Below are positions 1-10,856 of a stretch of 64,000 nt of DNA, in pieces; the first letter of the stretch is position 1; the number at the start of each line of letters is the position of its first letter. The stretch comes from Sisyra terminalis (taxonomy: Eukaryota; Arthropoda; Insecta; Neuroptera; Sisyridae): NCBI GenBank assembly GCA_958496175.1, contig OY292276.1, positions 34,616,449 to 34,680,448 on the forward strand, in the 5' to 3' direction. The notes below the pieces were generated by a model. That model was given only the letters and a program-made list of their open reading frames with translations. It searched no databases and was not told where the DNA came from. Both the position numbers and the translations under genes were made by a program.

Positions 1-3000
1 TTCTATAACTTTATTGTATAATTCTTTCAAAAATAATTCCACTAATTGGTCTAGCAAAGTTTATCTGAACAAAGAAGATTGATCTATGAAAAAAAACGAT
101 ATTCAGAACTTTTTGAAATTCTAATTAAAGATAAGGAAATCTAAATGAAAAGCATCGTTATATAGCAAATTAATCTTAATTTATTTTATGAACACTTCAC
201 AACAATCTCTCCGCAGAAATAAGTTGAAATGTACAATAAATAAATCATGCATAAAACGAGAAAACAAATACTTTTAAGTGCAGTTTGAGTGGTTAATGAG
301 TTCAACATTTCAAAATTCCATATTCTTCTTTAATTGCATTCGTGCTTTGATTTTATAAAATTTGTTGAAAATAATAATTCTATGAATAAAATTTATTGGA
401 TTTTATGAATGAAGTAAATACGTATTACTTAAACAGCTTAAAAGTAGTGATAAAATTTATACAATGGGATATAAAAGAAAAAGTAACTTACTTCAACATT
501 AGATAAAGCTTTAGTTTTATTCACAATTGATATTAAAAATTTATTTTTTAAGGCATAAAATTCAAACTTTTATAAGTACATTTTAATTTTTCACTAAATA
601 TTTGTTTTGAGACATCCTTATTCCAAACTTTATCTTTCTGTTTATATGTCTTCTTTAATTATATGAGTATATGACAATTATTACCGAGGAATTGATTTTT
701 TTAGAATTATTTAATTTTTGAATTCGGAGCAGGATCCATTAGAATAATGATTTTGAGAGAAACGTACATTTGGGAATGGAGACAATGGTTGAGAATTCTA
801 TTAATTCAATTTCAATTCAATTCAATTATCACTTCAATATGTCCATTTAAGTCATATTTTATCGATTTTGATGATGTTTTAAACTTATAATTGATTCGTG
901 AATGATAACATAAATAGTGATATATAAGGATAACATAGAAAATATCAAGAATTATAAATTACGCAGGTTGCCCCATTAGAAACCCCACCTAAAGTATTTT
1001 GTAATGTGAAGAATTAAAATGAATATTTATTTGTATTGTATAGTGATTGAAAAATTGGTCCAGTTAGTATTTTAGTTTAAACCATTAAAACATTGTAACC
1101 ATAGTAACATTTTAGCTTTAAAAAATTTAAAAAACCATAAGTGCGACTTAAAGGAAAATGCTACCAGACAACTAAAAATTTAGTAGAATATTTTTTATTT
1201 AATGCTAAAGCACTTGTGAAAATTTTAAAATGATTCACTACATCGTTAAAAAGTAATTGCAATTTAAAAATACTATGATTTTATGCGTAATCTTATGGAG
1301 ATTCAGTAATCGAAGAGACTAAATTTATTTTTATAACAAAAAAAAAATGTTACCAGGCATCCCAAACTTTCAAAATATGTAGTTTAAACTTTAGGGAACC
1401 AATTTTGCGTAAGTTTATTTGAATTCACTTTATGGTTTTAAAGAAAAAAATTAAAAACAAATCGAAAAATAAGTGTACAAGAAAGGGCGGCAACACTATC
1501 GTCAGCTGGGACGTACCGTCTTGTAAAGAATACAAGTTGTGGTAGTACAGTTAGTTACGTAGAAATTAAACGCATAGGTTATCTTTGCCACACTCGTGAG
1601 TATATAGTAAATAGTATATAGTAAATTTTCAAAACTTTGAGCATGTCGCCCATGCTCACACATCATGTGAGAGACATACTAAAGTTTTCAACGCTGCCAA
1701 CTTATGAATTCGACAGCGTTATCACGTTTTTATCATTTTATGTAATTTTGAATTATAAATTTATTAATTATTTTTTTTTAGTTATATCTGTCTTAAAAAC
1801 ATGCTACTGTAATGTTTTATTTATGATTTGTTCATAATAAAAAATTCTTCATTCATAAGTTATGAACATCAAATCAGTAATATTTACATTCAGTACACAT
1901 ACATTCAGTCCCAAAGGTTAGTTAAAAATTTTCTATATTTTTTGTTTGTTCTTATTATGTTTAAAATTTTTGGTGAATTTTCCTATTTTCTGTTAAACTG
2001 TATAGAGTTCAACAGAATTTTTTTAAATATCGGCCTATTTATTCGCCTCATGGTAAGCTATACGACATAATTATTCACGAATTTCTATTTTTATGTGCTT
2101 TTTTCTCCGATTGGTCTCCATAATATTCTTAATTGATATATTGTTACCAATGCTACTAACAGTTATAAATTTGAATTCCTTCTGGGCACGTCACTTTCCT
2201 AAATATTCTGACTGGTTGAAAGCCCATGAGGCCGCCTGTGTATTTTACAAACCTTGATAGTATATATTGGTATATATCATTCACATTAAAAATAAAAAGA
2301 ATAATTTACATAACAGTATAGAGTGCCACCTTATGATTTCTTACAAATTAATTGAGTGGTTAAAACGTTTTTTTTTAATTCGTGATATCAAAGAGTTCAG
2401 GAATTGAGACCTTTTAAATGCTTTAAAACTATGTTTTTAAGACTAGAACAACGTTTTTCTAAGGATGAACATATAATAATCCTTAGTATGCTATGGCATA
2501 TGGAAAGTCTAATAAGAAAATATTACCAACCGCAGATCGATTCATCACGCAGACGAAGTCACGTATATCAGCTAGTATTGAATAAAAACAAAAAAAATAT
2601 AAAATAATATTTGAAATGATTTCTTGAAATATTTATTAAGTTGCTAAAATATTTTATATTTATGGAAAAATATGAAAGAATAAATTGCAGTTTTGAAAGC
2701 TTTTCAAAGTTGAAGCTTTTATTTTTTCCAACTAACTAAAGATTACTGATTATTGCTCGTGCTTTGCATGGTTTCAAAACGATGAAAGAACTTGGTACGA
2801 AGAGGGACAATTGATGGATGGTTAGCACATAGCCGACTTCCATATTATCTGCCACGACCTTCTCAAAGGTTTCGAGTTGCTCCTGGAGACTTGGTCAGGA
2901 GTTCTTTTCAGTAACGCGCAATCGGCCACAAATACATCAAACATTTCGTACTGCTCTCTTTGTATTACATATTATATGGATGATTGTTATTATTTTTATG

Positions 3001-3184
3001 ATTATGATCGTATTTACGATGGTGAACGCAAGCAAACTCGTTACAACCGACGAGGTCAGATTGTCTTCATAACTTTAAACTTTAATGTTAATCTTCTCAA
3101 TGAAAACGTTGTAATAAAATTTTCTATGGATTATTAGCTTTTATTTTTCTATTTTGATACTCTTTTTATGTATTATATATACTA
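1..3184. other. AT-rich stretch without a supported gene
   Basis: No coding exon, RNA gene or clear transposon is visible. A slightly GC-richer patch sits at about 1485-1600 and is followed by a short direct repeat of TATAGTAAAT at about 1603-1626. Short open frames at 2404-2607 and 2877-3137 (+) have no recognisable motif. The 2700-3130 stretch is less AT-biased than its surroundings and ends in an AATAAAA-like signal near 3115, so a decayed retrocopy is possible but unproven. Confidence 0.5.
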
Positions 3185-3213
3185 CTAGCTGACCCGGCAA
3201 ACTTCGTAGTGCC
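3185..3213 (-). other. Helitron 3' terminus: hairpin plus CTAG
   Basis: On the - strand this reads GGCA, an 11-nt loop, TGCC, then GGGTCAG and the terminal CTAG, with a host T next. A short GC hairpin about ten bases before CTRR is the termination signal of rolling-circle Helitrons. Confidence 0.8.
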
Positions 3214-3937
3214 TAACAGGAATAGAACGTAGTGTTTTTTATGAACGAATATTTTAGCTAGTTTTAATTTATAATTTTAATAACAAACTAATACGAATAC
3301 AATTATGAAGTTCAATATTTAATTAGAACAATATTATATAATAATATTATATTATACAATGGGAGTAAAAATTATTAATAAAAAACAAAAATTAGTTAAT
3401 TCAATGGCATGTCAACAATTCATTTAATTTATTGAAGCTATGGATTTTGGTGCATGCATTACCCTCAGATTGATTCTCCTCATTGAAGCACATTGCCATT
3501 ACATTGACATACGATTTGTCAAATCAAATATCTTAAATATACTAAATAAAGTCAGGTTATTTAGATCATTTTTTAGCTAAAAAATTATTGGACTGATTTT
3601 GATGATTAATGATTAGTTCAATTCACCATCGCTCCAAATAGCAGAGTAACTATTAACATATCTTAATAATACACGTAAAAATTTGAATAAAATCAGTTTT
3701 TAAATAATTAGGCTTGGAATTTTCCGTAGTTGGCAGTTCACGTGACCCACACTTTGATGTCAATGCTTTCAATTTCATATTGTCTGTAACTCTTTCTTAA
3801 AGGCATATAACGATAGTTATTGAAAGATCTATCTTCGCATTGACTCAATATGTTTTGAAAGCGCAATGATTTTGTTGTTGGTAATTTTTTCCAGTACCAA
3901 GTATTCCAAGATGGAGTTCTATCAATAAAATAAATAC

Positions 3938-4147
3938 TTGCTTAAAATCATAAAATCTGTGGCACAATGTGAAGAAATTTCAGTTGGAGACATGAGGCAT
4001 GCGTTGTGGAATGATCAATCTGCTGAAAAATTTCCCAAGCAAATGTTGAATATCGGTAATAACCATGTTCTTGTCAACGAATCGAGCGTATTGATTTCAT
4101 TTCCTTTGAATTTTTGGGATTTCGTCTCATTCAAAATTTTTACATAA
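3938..4147 (+). pseudogene. Helitron helicase fragment (+ orientation), motif block NDxSAxxF
   Basis: This open stretch reads like the middle of the Helitron Pif1-type helicase. The visible string NDQSAEKFPKQMLNIGN corresponds to the family pattern NDPSAxxFSKxLLxIGN, and ISFPLNF a little later matches the ISFPxNF step that follows it. It stops after about 69 residues; the continuation expected in an intact helicase is missing. The strand is opposite to that implied by the Helitron ends around it. In an intact element this domain unwinds DNA during rolling-circle transposition; this copy is dead. Confidence 0.75.
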
Positions 4148-4221
4148 TTGCTAGCTTTTTCACAAAACCGCTGAATAATGTTTTAGTAAACTTAATTTGA
4201 ATAAAAATTCAAACAATGAAC

Positions 4222-4344
4222 ACGGTCATTTATTAATTTCTTGGAGAAATCATCAGCAGAAGGATCGTTCAGCAATACAATTTTCTTGTTTTCTTCCATC
4301 TGAAGTTTATTTATATGGTACCAGATATTTGATAATTTAAAGCA
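4222..4344 (-). pseudogene. Helitron helicase fragment (- orientation), same motif block
   Basis: The - strand from 4344 down to 4222 gives about 41 uninterrupted codons, including CFKLSNIWYHINKLQM and then NDPSADDFSKKLIN. These match the Helitron helicase block where a CLKSSxLWxHVxxL segment precedes NDPSAxxFSKxL. The strand agrees with the TC and CTAG ends of the surrounding element, so this is probably its own relic. The same protein block occurs on the + strand 75-280 bp away, so one of the two came from an inversion or a second Helitron. Confidence 0.75.
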
Positions 4345-4486
4345 AGCATTTATTTTATCGACAACAGTCGATCCTTAATGTCTGAAGTCGTCCACTGTAT
4401 GGAAATATTTAAAAACAATCAAATTAAACTCGAAAATGTAATTCGAATTGCAGAATAACTAATTTAGAAAAGTGTTTTCCGAACAA

Positions 4487-5090
4487 TTGATCGATATTAG
4501 TAATGGCAAAATTTCTGTTGACACATTACCTGTATACATTACATTCTTTGCCAATTTTGTCACTTTACTAAATCAAAGATCGAACTCATCGAGAGGGTGT
4601 TCCCAAACTTGGTTACAAATTACAAAAATCATGTTTGGTTGAGAGAACGTGTTATATTGACCCCAAAAAACGTTGTCAACGAAAATGATATTAATGAAAT
4701 AGATAATTCAGATTCAAAATAAGAAAACTGGCGTATTAGAGACCTGCAATTCGGTTGATTGCGTTACTAATAAAGATGCTGTTTTCAATTATGGATAGAA
4801 TTTTAAATTCGCTGAAATTTTCCGGGTTACCGCCTCATAATCCAATTAAAAATTGGATCAGTAATCCTTATGTTGTGGAATATATAGATCAACCACGTTT
4901 TGGTCATAACACCCGACTTGCGGTGAAAAAATTAATGAGCAACCTTATCGAAATTACAAATTGAATTGAAAATACAAAGCAGAAGACATTTTGATTCCAC
5001 ATATCTCAGTTTTCCGAACGACGTGTCGTGTGACTTTAATCGACTACAATTTTCTGCATTTTCAGATACCTCCGTAATTTTTGGACAATG
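4487..5090 (+). pseudogene. Helitron helicase C-terminal fragment (+ orientation), frameshifted
   Basis: In broken + frames one can read IDISNGKISVDTLPVYITF, then VFPNLVTNYKNHVWLRERV with ILTPKN, a stop near 4720, and from 4755 a frame with LNSLKFSGLPPH and NTRLAVKKLMSNLIEIT. This order (IGNGK, VFPNLxxNYKNHxWLxERAILxPKN, SGxPPH, NGTRLxVKKL) is that of the C-terminal half of insect Helitron helicases. Traces of an LIPHIS step follow near 4985-5010 before the match fades. At least two frameshifts and several stops make it a pseudogene. The family normally carries an N-terminal Rep domain, of which nothing is seen here. Confidence 0.85.
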
Positions 5091-5664
5091 ATTCGTTTTA
5101 TTGTTTATGTTTACGGATTCTGAATACAACGCCTATCAATTTCTGTATCTGTATTGCTCATAAATACATTTGTAAGATTTGATGATCTAGTAGTAGTCTA
5201 GTAGTGGATATCTAGTAGTGGTAACAGCGCTTCCAGTAAGTGATAAATTTGTGCTTGTCTGCATTTGTTTAAGATTTTCTTAAATTATTTGAAAAATAAA
5301 AATTAATTTAAATATTATCCAAAAATTATTATGGAATTATACCTTGAAGGGGGACATGAATTTATTCAGCACAATATGCGTTGCCCCAAACGACGTTGTT
5401 TGTAATCAACTGTTATATTTTTGAGTTTTGGTCCAGAAATTTTAAGAATCATTTCCTAGCCTATAATCTAATGAGCGTAAAGGATCTGGTGATGGGACCA
5501 ATTATGGCAATTTTACTTTTCCACCAGCTCAACATAACCCAGTATATTCACAGCTGTAGTTATGGTTGTTTAGAAGTGCGGTGGGGAAAATGAGAGTGAG
5601 GGCGGTTTCCCTATGCTTACACAATGGGCATTGTAGTTATATCATTTTGATAACAGAAATTTAA

Positions 5665-5923
5665 ATAACGCCATTTCACTTAATTATTATGTAAGTTTAT
5701 GTAGTTGGGGAACTTATACCAAATACCATAGAGGCGGTTTTTAATTTGTATTCGTTTCTTAACAAAGAAACTTTTTATAATCTTTTTTTTATGAACCAAT
5801 CAACAATCAAACTTTTTAAAATCTAATTTTTATGAACTAATGATTTCAACCTGGAGCAATTATATATTCTGCAGAAAAGCATTATGGAAGCAATTTTTTG
5901 TCATATTTCATTATCATCAATAA

Positions 5924-5999
<76 letters not shown>

Positions 6000-6020
6000 T
6001 ATATAATAAATATATATATA

Positions 6021-6060
<40 letters not shown>

Positions 6061-6327
6061 TTTCTATGCTAACTCTTCTTCGGTATTTAGAACTATTTGA
6101 AAACCAATTGTTGTTATATGACAAAAAATTGCTTCCATAATGCTTTTTGGCAGAATATATAATTGCTCCAGTTCACAATTATTAGTTCATAAAAATTAGA
6201 TTTTAAAAAGTTTGATTGTTGAAAAACAAACAAAAATTAAAAACCGCCTCTATGGTATTTGATATAAGTACCTAATACCTAAACTTTCATACTAATTAAG
6301 TGAAATGACGTTTTTTAACATGCTGTA
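5665..6327. repeat. Large inverted repeat around a TA tract
   Basis: The left arm (about 5665-5906) and right arm (about 6117-6327) are reverse complements with moderate divergence. Pairs include ACCATAGAGGCGGTTTTTAA with its complement at 6232-6252, and GGAAGCAATTTTTTGTCATA with its complement at about 6118-6137. The centre is a long TA tract. The DNA could fold into a stem of more than 200 bp. It may be a foldback element inserted in the Helitron or an inverted duplication of Helitron sequence. Confidence 0.85.
5929..6054. repeat. (TA)n microsatellite
   Basis: Almost pure alternating TA with two short AATAAA-type interruptions, at the centre of the inverted repeat. Open frames over it are artefacts of the repeat. 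Confidence 0.95.
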
Positions 6328-6659
6328 GTTAAAATTATATAACAAAAACAGAAACTTATTATTAATTTTTTCTTTATTTATTAATTACACTTAGTTAATT
6401 CAAAATTTCGATTGTTGATTAACTCTACATTTTCTCAAAGAAACTTAATTACCCCAATTCACTCTTTTAGGGCAGGAATTTTAAAAAAAATATATTTTCA
6501 CATGCCTACTTCTTATAAGGAATACACCGAATATTAAAATTTTATCTGGCAGAGGAGATATATAATTACACGATTTTATGTATGCACGGTTTTTAAAACG
6601 TATTTACTTTAAGCTTTATTAATATAATTATTTTTTTTACTACTACTTTTACTTTTTTC

Positions 6660-7061
6660 GTTAATATTCCGTTAAAATAGGGGTTGATCGTAGAAGGGTG
6701 AAAATTAAGAGTAATATGATTTTTTGTTATTCTTAGTCATGACAAAATAAAAATCTAGCCAAAAAAATTAAAGTTTTTAATTAATAAAAAAATAAGGGTT
6801 GATCATAGAGGGGTGAAAATTTAGGGTTGTATGTATTTTTGTATGATGTATCATAAAAAAATAAAAACAAAAAATTTTATCCAAAAAATAAAAAAAAAAA
6901 TTTAAGGGTGGACCACCCTTACCATTTAGGGGGATGAAAAATAGATGTTGTCCGATTCTCATGCCTACCGAATATACATAGAAAATTTTATGAAAATCGG
7001 TCGAGCCGTTTCGGAGGAGTTTAGCAACGCACCCCGTGACACGAGAATTTTATATATTAGA
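6660..7061 (-). repeat. Helitron 5' terminal region with internal direct repeats
   Basis: On the - strand, after the 5' TC end, come the CGGCTCGACCGATT block and the CCACCCTTAAA step. The segment read on the + strand as GGGTTGATC(G/A)TAGA(A/G)GGG occurs twice, at about 6680 and 6787, each followed by GTGAAAATT. This layout is typical of the left end of insect Helitrons. Confidence 0.8.
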
Positions 7062-7554
7062 TATAATATGAACACATATATATAAATTTATTTATATTAC
7101 GAAATTGAAACATGGTTGAAACATTTTTGATCAATTCTAACAAATAATGCAATAATTAAGAGTAAAGAGAAACTTTAGAGAGTATGTTCAACTACTGAAA
7201 AATTAGAGAATAAATAACTTTATAATTTGAGGGTTGAGCTTTAAAACTTTACTTGCTATTTTCGTTTTTCTCTTAAATGACTTAAATATTGTAATCTTAG
7301 GTTTGGTAACTAGAGTTACCCATGTTAATTTTAATCTTTTATTACCATTTTGTGGTATAAAAAACGTTTCTATATTTTCCAAATCTATGAAAAAAAGTTA
7401 GAGTTTTTTTTGGATTAAAAAATATAGTCAATTTTTTTTTCTTTATAATTTTTAAAGTTAAAGTTACTATTTTTATAATTTTTAAAAAATTATAAAAATA
7501 GTAATTGTTTAATTTTATTAACTTTATTTTTTTTATTAACTTCTATTTTATCAA
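7062..7554. other. AT-rich spacer, nothing recognised
   Basis: Low-complexity A/T runs with a short complementary pair around 7450-7500 (TTTTTATAATTTTTAA and its complement). No gene seen. Confidence 0.5.
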
Positions 7555-8110
7555 ATAAATTACCCGTTTAAATTTATGTATTGAAACAATTTTTTAATTC
7601 AAATATAAAAAAACATAATGTAATATAATGTATCAATCGACTTTCTGAGCATTATTTTACGTATTGCATTAAATAATTTTAAAAAAATATCTTTCTTTTA
7701 AAAGTATTTAAACTATTGTGTATTAATATGGATATAGTTTAAACTATAAAAATTGAAAATGTTAAGTTTGACAATGTCGACGTTTTAAATATAAATAACA
7801 ACTGACCGTGCCTGTTAGGACTGTTATCTCTTCCTAGTATTTTTTAACTTCGTCGTCGATCATTTCAATTGGCTTTCCCTACCGAATAACAAAAAACCTA
7901 TGCTAGCGGTCAACTCGATCAATTGGCTTGCGTTTTTCAGTACTATGTAAATCGCTTCCAAAAATCGGCCAGCTTTCCCCCGCTTGAAGTTTTTTCGCTA
8001 ACCGTTTAAGAGCAACTTCCTACTTTAGCGTCACGACGCCACATTTATTAACTCTAAAGTCGCTAAAGACCTTAGTAGTTGTAAAGCGACGATAAATAAT
8101 AATTAAAAAA
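7555..8110 (+). repeat. Interspersed repeat, family R1 (first copy)
   Basis: This stretch aligns by eye with 49380-50105. Shared blocks in the same order are TGTATTGAAAC, ATGTATCAATCGA, TGTATTAATATGGATAT and a near-identical core at about 7950-7996 containing CTTCCAAAAATCGGCCAGC. It lacks the roughly 250-bp central part of the 49-kb copy. The last 65 bp (about 8045-8110) resemble the 3' tail of the SINE-like copies (AAGTCGCTAAAGACCTT, then AAAGCGACGATAAATAA), so the two repeat types may share a 3' end. No coding frame. Confidence 0.8.
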
Positions 8111-9349
8111 AAATGGAAATTGACTATAAATTTGTGGCTCACTTATTTGTTTTGAAAGTCATCATATTGTCAGTAAACTAAGTGCTTATATAAAAAAAAT
8201 TATGAAAGAATTACTTTTATTTTAAAATGGAAAAGTTCCTCTCTACTGTAAATTTAGAAAAACAGCAGCCTCTTCTTTCATTTATTGCGAAGAGATACCA
8301 AGAATACACACCCAATTAACATTCATTTTGAATGCATTTTGTTACTTGTATTATAGAATGTATCAGATGAAAACCATACCCCAATGCACATTATTTAATT
8401 CATTAAATTGATGCTACACAAAACATGACTATAATTTTATATCGAAGCGATACTACAATAAAACTAAGGCAACTCACGACAAACCGATAAAACGTGACAT
8501 GACGACCGATATCAATACTACATTAACAACATATTTGATGCCATGTCATTGTGTGAGCGATTGTAAATTTACAATTTAATCAATTTTTGCTTAATCTTAA
8601 AAACAAACATAATCAATAAAAACTTAAAACACATAAATTATATTCCATTGAAAATAGTTAAACAATAACAGAACACAACGTTCAACTTTAATATCAATTT
8701 ACGAAACAACTTTACGTAACGGTCGCTTCTCTAAAAGCTCATTCCATGACTATAAAACAGTTCAAAGTTAGATACTGTAAGTGAGAGCCAAGAGAATTTA
8801 AGAGTTTAAATGTTTGGTGAATTTAATAAGCAGTTTGTAATGTAAAATTTAAAGCCTAAAAGTTTGTTTACGTAAAAAAATTTGGCAAGAACACCTGATA
8901 ACTTCCTTATTCTCGAATACGTATTTGGTTGAATTAAAGGGTGAATTAAGTATTTTCAGACCGAAAGCGATTTATTACAAAGGAACAAATGATACGACAT
9001 ATGATATTAAATAGTTAAGCACAAACAAATACGTCGACAATATTTGAAATGGTCAATTTTAATACTTCAAAATAAATATATATATATATTAAATTTTTAA
9101 AATCGTAATATTTTTTTCTATCTTACTACTGCTTACTACTTTTAATAACCTACTATATTTCCTATATATACAATTTAATGTTATGTATTTATATTCGTTT
9201 GAAAAAGCAGTAATAAACTGCGAAACGTTGCGTAAAAAATAACAAAATGTAAATTATTTAAAAATAAAAGATCCTCAAAAATCTTCGGAACCACAACAAA
9301 TTGAAGATAATCTACAGGATCGAAATCAATAATAAATATATTGCCTGTA
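8111..9349. other. AT-rich stretch without a supported gene
   Basis: Nothing coding or structurally distinctive. A short TA run lies at about 9077-9088. The open frame at 9181-9381 (-) runs into the SINE-like copy and is not supported as a gene. Confidence 0.5.
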
Positions 9350-9475
9350 CTGGTAGGTGTTGCGTTCGAATCTCGTGTCAAACAAATTTTCGTTATTTCT
9401 ATATTTACAGATTTTTATTAACCCTTGAATCGCAAAAGACCTTGGTTGTTACAAAGCGATGGTAAATTCAATAAA
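9350..9475 (+). mobile_element. SINE-like copy, 5'-truncated
   Basis: It contains GCGTTCGAATCTCG, a good fit to a tRNA B box (GGTTCGANTCC). A TTTCGTTATTTC step and the tail ATTAACCCTTGAATCGCAAA, with AGACCTTGG and AAAGCGATGGTAAAT, follow. The same order is seen at 43.4, 53.6 and (inverted) 59.4 kb. The A box is lost in this copy. Confidence 0.65.
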
Positions 9476-9497
9476 AAATAAAAATATTTAAAAAAAT

Positions 9498-9676
9498 ATA
9501 AACATTGCATGTGTTGACAAATTGCACTAAAAAGTAAAAAAAAATTTAGCACATCAAAGCGATGAGTATCCCATATAACCAAATTGTAACCAAAATTACA
9601 GCCTTTGCTTTAATGTGCCAAAATATATTTTTTACTTTTTAGTGTATTTTGTCAATACAAGCAAGGTTTTTATTTT
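9498..9676. mobile_element. Hairpin MITE, arms about 75 bp
   Basis: The left arm (GTTGACAAATTGCACTAAAA then AGTAAA and TTTAGCACATCAAAGC) is complemented by the right arm (GCTTTAATGTGCCAAAATAT, TTTACTTTTTAGTGTATTTT, GTCAATAC). Only about 25 bp separate the arms. Superfamily unclear. Confidence 0.75.
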
Positions 9677-10039
9677 ATTTTTTTTAATATTTTTGTTTTC
9701 TACTTTTTTGTCTTTCAATACATTTTCAATATCAATTTATGCATGTACATATTGAGGTGCTTTGAATGTACATAGGCAACAAGAGGTGTTTTTCTTCTGT
9801 AATATTATACACTTAATTGTAGTAGAAATACTTGGTGGTTGTTAAAGTATACGACGGATTCATAAGTTGTCGTCGAGAGCTACCAAATTTTAGCACAATA
9901 AAATGTTAAGGAGTAGATAAAACATGAGATTACAAGTTCCGTATCCTACAAGCTAACAAAAAAGTGACCTAATAGAATCGAGGTAAAAGGAATTCGTATT
10001 ATTATAATTATTAAATACTTAATACTTAATACTGGTAGC

Positions 10040-10248
10040 TACCCGTGAAATATTCACCGTTAACATTGACACAACTAACAAATGGCAAAAGTTACCAATT
10101 GAATGAAATCAAAATGACAGTTGTAACAAATGCCAGCAATCAGTTCAAGTTCGAGACAACAATTATAATATTTGGTTTTCACTCATACGTATGTGTTTGC
10201 ATTCTTTGTTTTCTATATTTGCCGAAATCGATGCATACATATACTACT
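10040..10248 (-). repeat. Inverted fragment of interspersed repeat R1
   Basis: Its complement matches the central part of the 49-kb copy (about 49555-49770). Shared blocks include ACACAACTRACAAATGG, GAATGAAATCAAAATGAC, TTCARRTTYGAGACAA and the CATACGTATGTGTT step. The short open frames at 10045-10260 (+) and 49458-49697 (-) are related only because the DNA is, and show no recognised domain. Confidence 0.75.
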
Positions 10249-10250
10249 TA

Positions 10251-10854
10251 CAGTCCCTGACCATATTATTAGACGCACTTAAGATTTTATACAAACTGTA
10301 CATATACTACTAAATTAGATTTAACATTGTTTACTTTTACATTATAAAAAGTTGTATTGATTTTTAAGAAATATATTTTCTGGATAAGAGTAAATTCTTG
10401 TTTATTACCCCTACTACCCTAATTTAGGATAATAACCTTGACTTAAAACCCATTGAAAGTATGTGAAAATTGCTGAAGAAAAAAGTAGCTAAAGAGGTGG
10501 TTACAACAGAAAAATAGCCTTTATACAGCCTTTAATACAGTAGACGGTATTGTTCTACATAGAAAGCGTACTGCGCAGAATGGGAACTTAAATATCAGTA
10601 AACGGGCTTTCAATTAAATATTAAACAATTCAGCCAATTCGCCAAAATTAAGAAGATGTTTAATTAATTTAATGATAAAAATGTATCTTTTAGTAAATAT
10701 GATTTTTGGTTACGCTAGTTGGTAATAAGCGTAATAATTAAAATTTGTACAGGAAAGTTAAATCCAATCGAAAATATGGACCCAAAATGAAATAGCTTTT
10801 ACTTCAGGTTTTATACAAAACCTACAGTGCGTCTATTAATATGGCCAGGAACTG
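10251..10854 (+). mobile_element. Tc1/mariner-type element, 604 bp, internally deleted
   Basis: Ends are imperfect inverted repeats: left CAGTCCCTGACCATATTATT then AGACGCACT, right complementary CAGTTCCTGGCCATATTAAT then AGACGCACT. A TA dinucleotide sits outside each end (10249-10250 and 10855-10856), as for Tc1-type target duplication. The interior keeps a scrap of transposase C-terminus. Autonomous relatives are expected to be longer than 1 kb, so this is a deletion derivative. Confidence 0.85.
10440..10515 (+). pseudogene. Tc1 transposase C-terminal scrap
   Basis: The frame reads DLKPIESM, a stop, then KLLKKKVAKEVVTTEK. DLNPIEN-W-LLKK is the hallmark around the catalytic Glu of Tc1 DD34E transposases; here the Asn has become Lys and the Trp is a stop. 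The preceding SPD step is degraded. A dead relic inside the 604-bp element. Confidence 0.7.
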
Positions 10855-10856
10855 TA

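Larger units (their letters stand above)
3185..7061 (-). mobile_element. Composite, degenerate Helitron (rolling-circle transposon)
   Basis: The element is defined by its ends. Read on the - strand it begins with TC at 7061-7060, preceded by A, and carries the familiar insect Helitron 5' block (TCTCGTGTCACGG-like, then CTCCGAAACGG and CGACCGATTTTCATAA). It ends in CTAG at 3188-3185, followed by T, just after a GGCA...TGCC hairpin. Insertion between A and T and the absence of terminal inverted repeats fit Helitrons. Inside, three fragments of the Pif1-like Helitron helicase can be read, one on the - strand and two on the +, and a long inverted repeat surrounds a TA tract. All frames are broken, so it cannot encode a working transposase. 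The mixed orientation means either an internal inversion or the nesting of two Helitrons. Confidence 0.85.

Noticed and set aside
5882..6124. 80-codon frame (- strand)
   Set aside because: Ile-Tyr repeats from the TA tract; not protein coding.
10045..10260. Two related short proteins at 10.0 and 49.5 kb
   Set aside because: Their similarity follows from the underlying DNA repeat R1; no conserved start, domain or codon bias.
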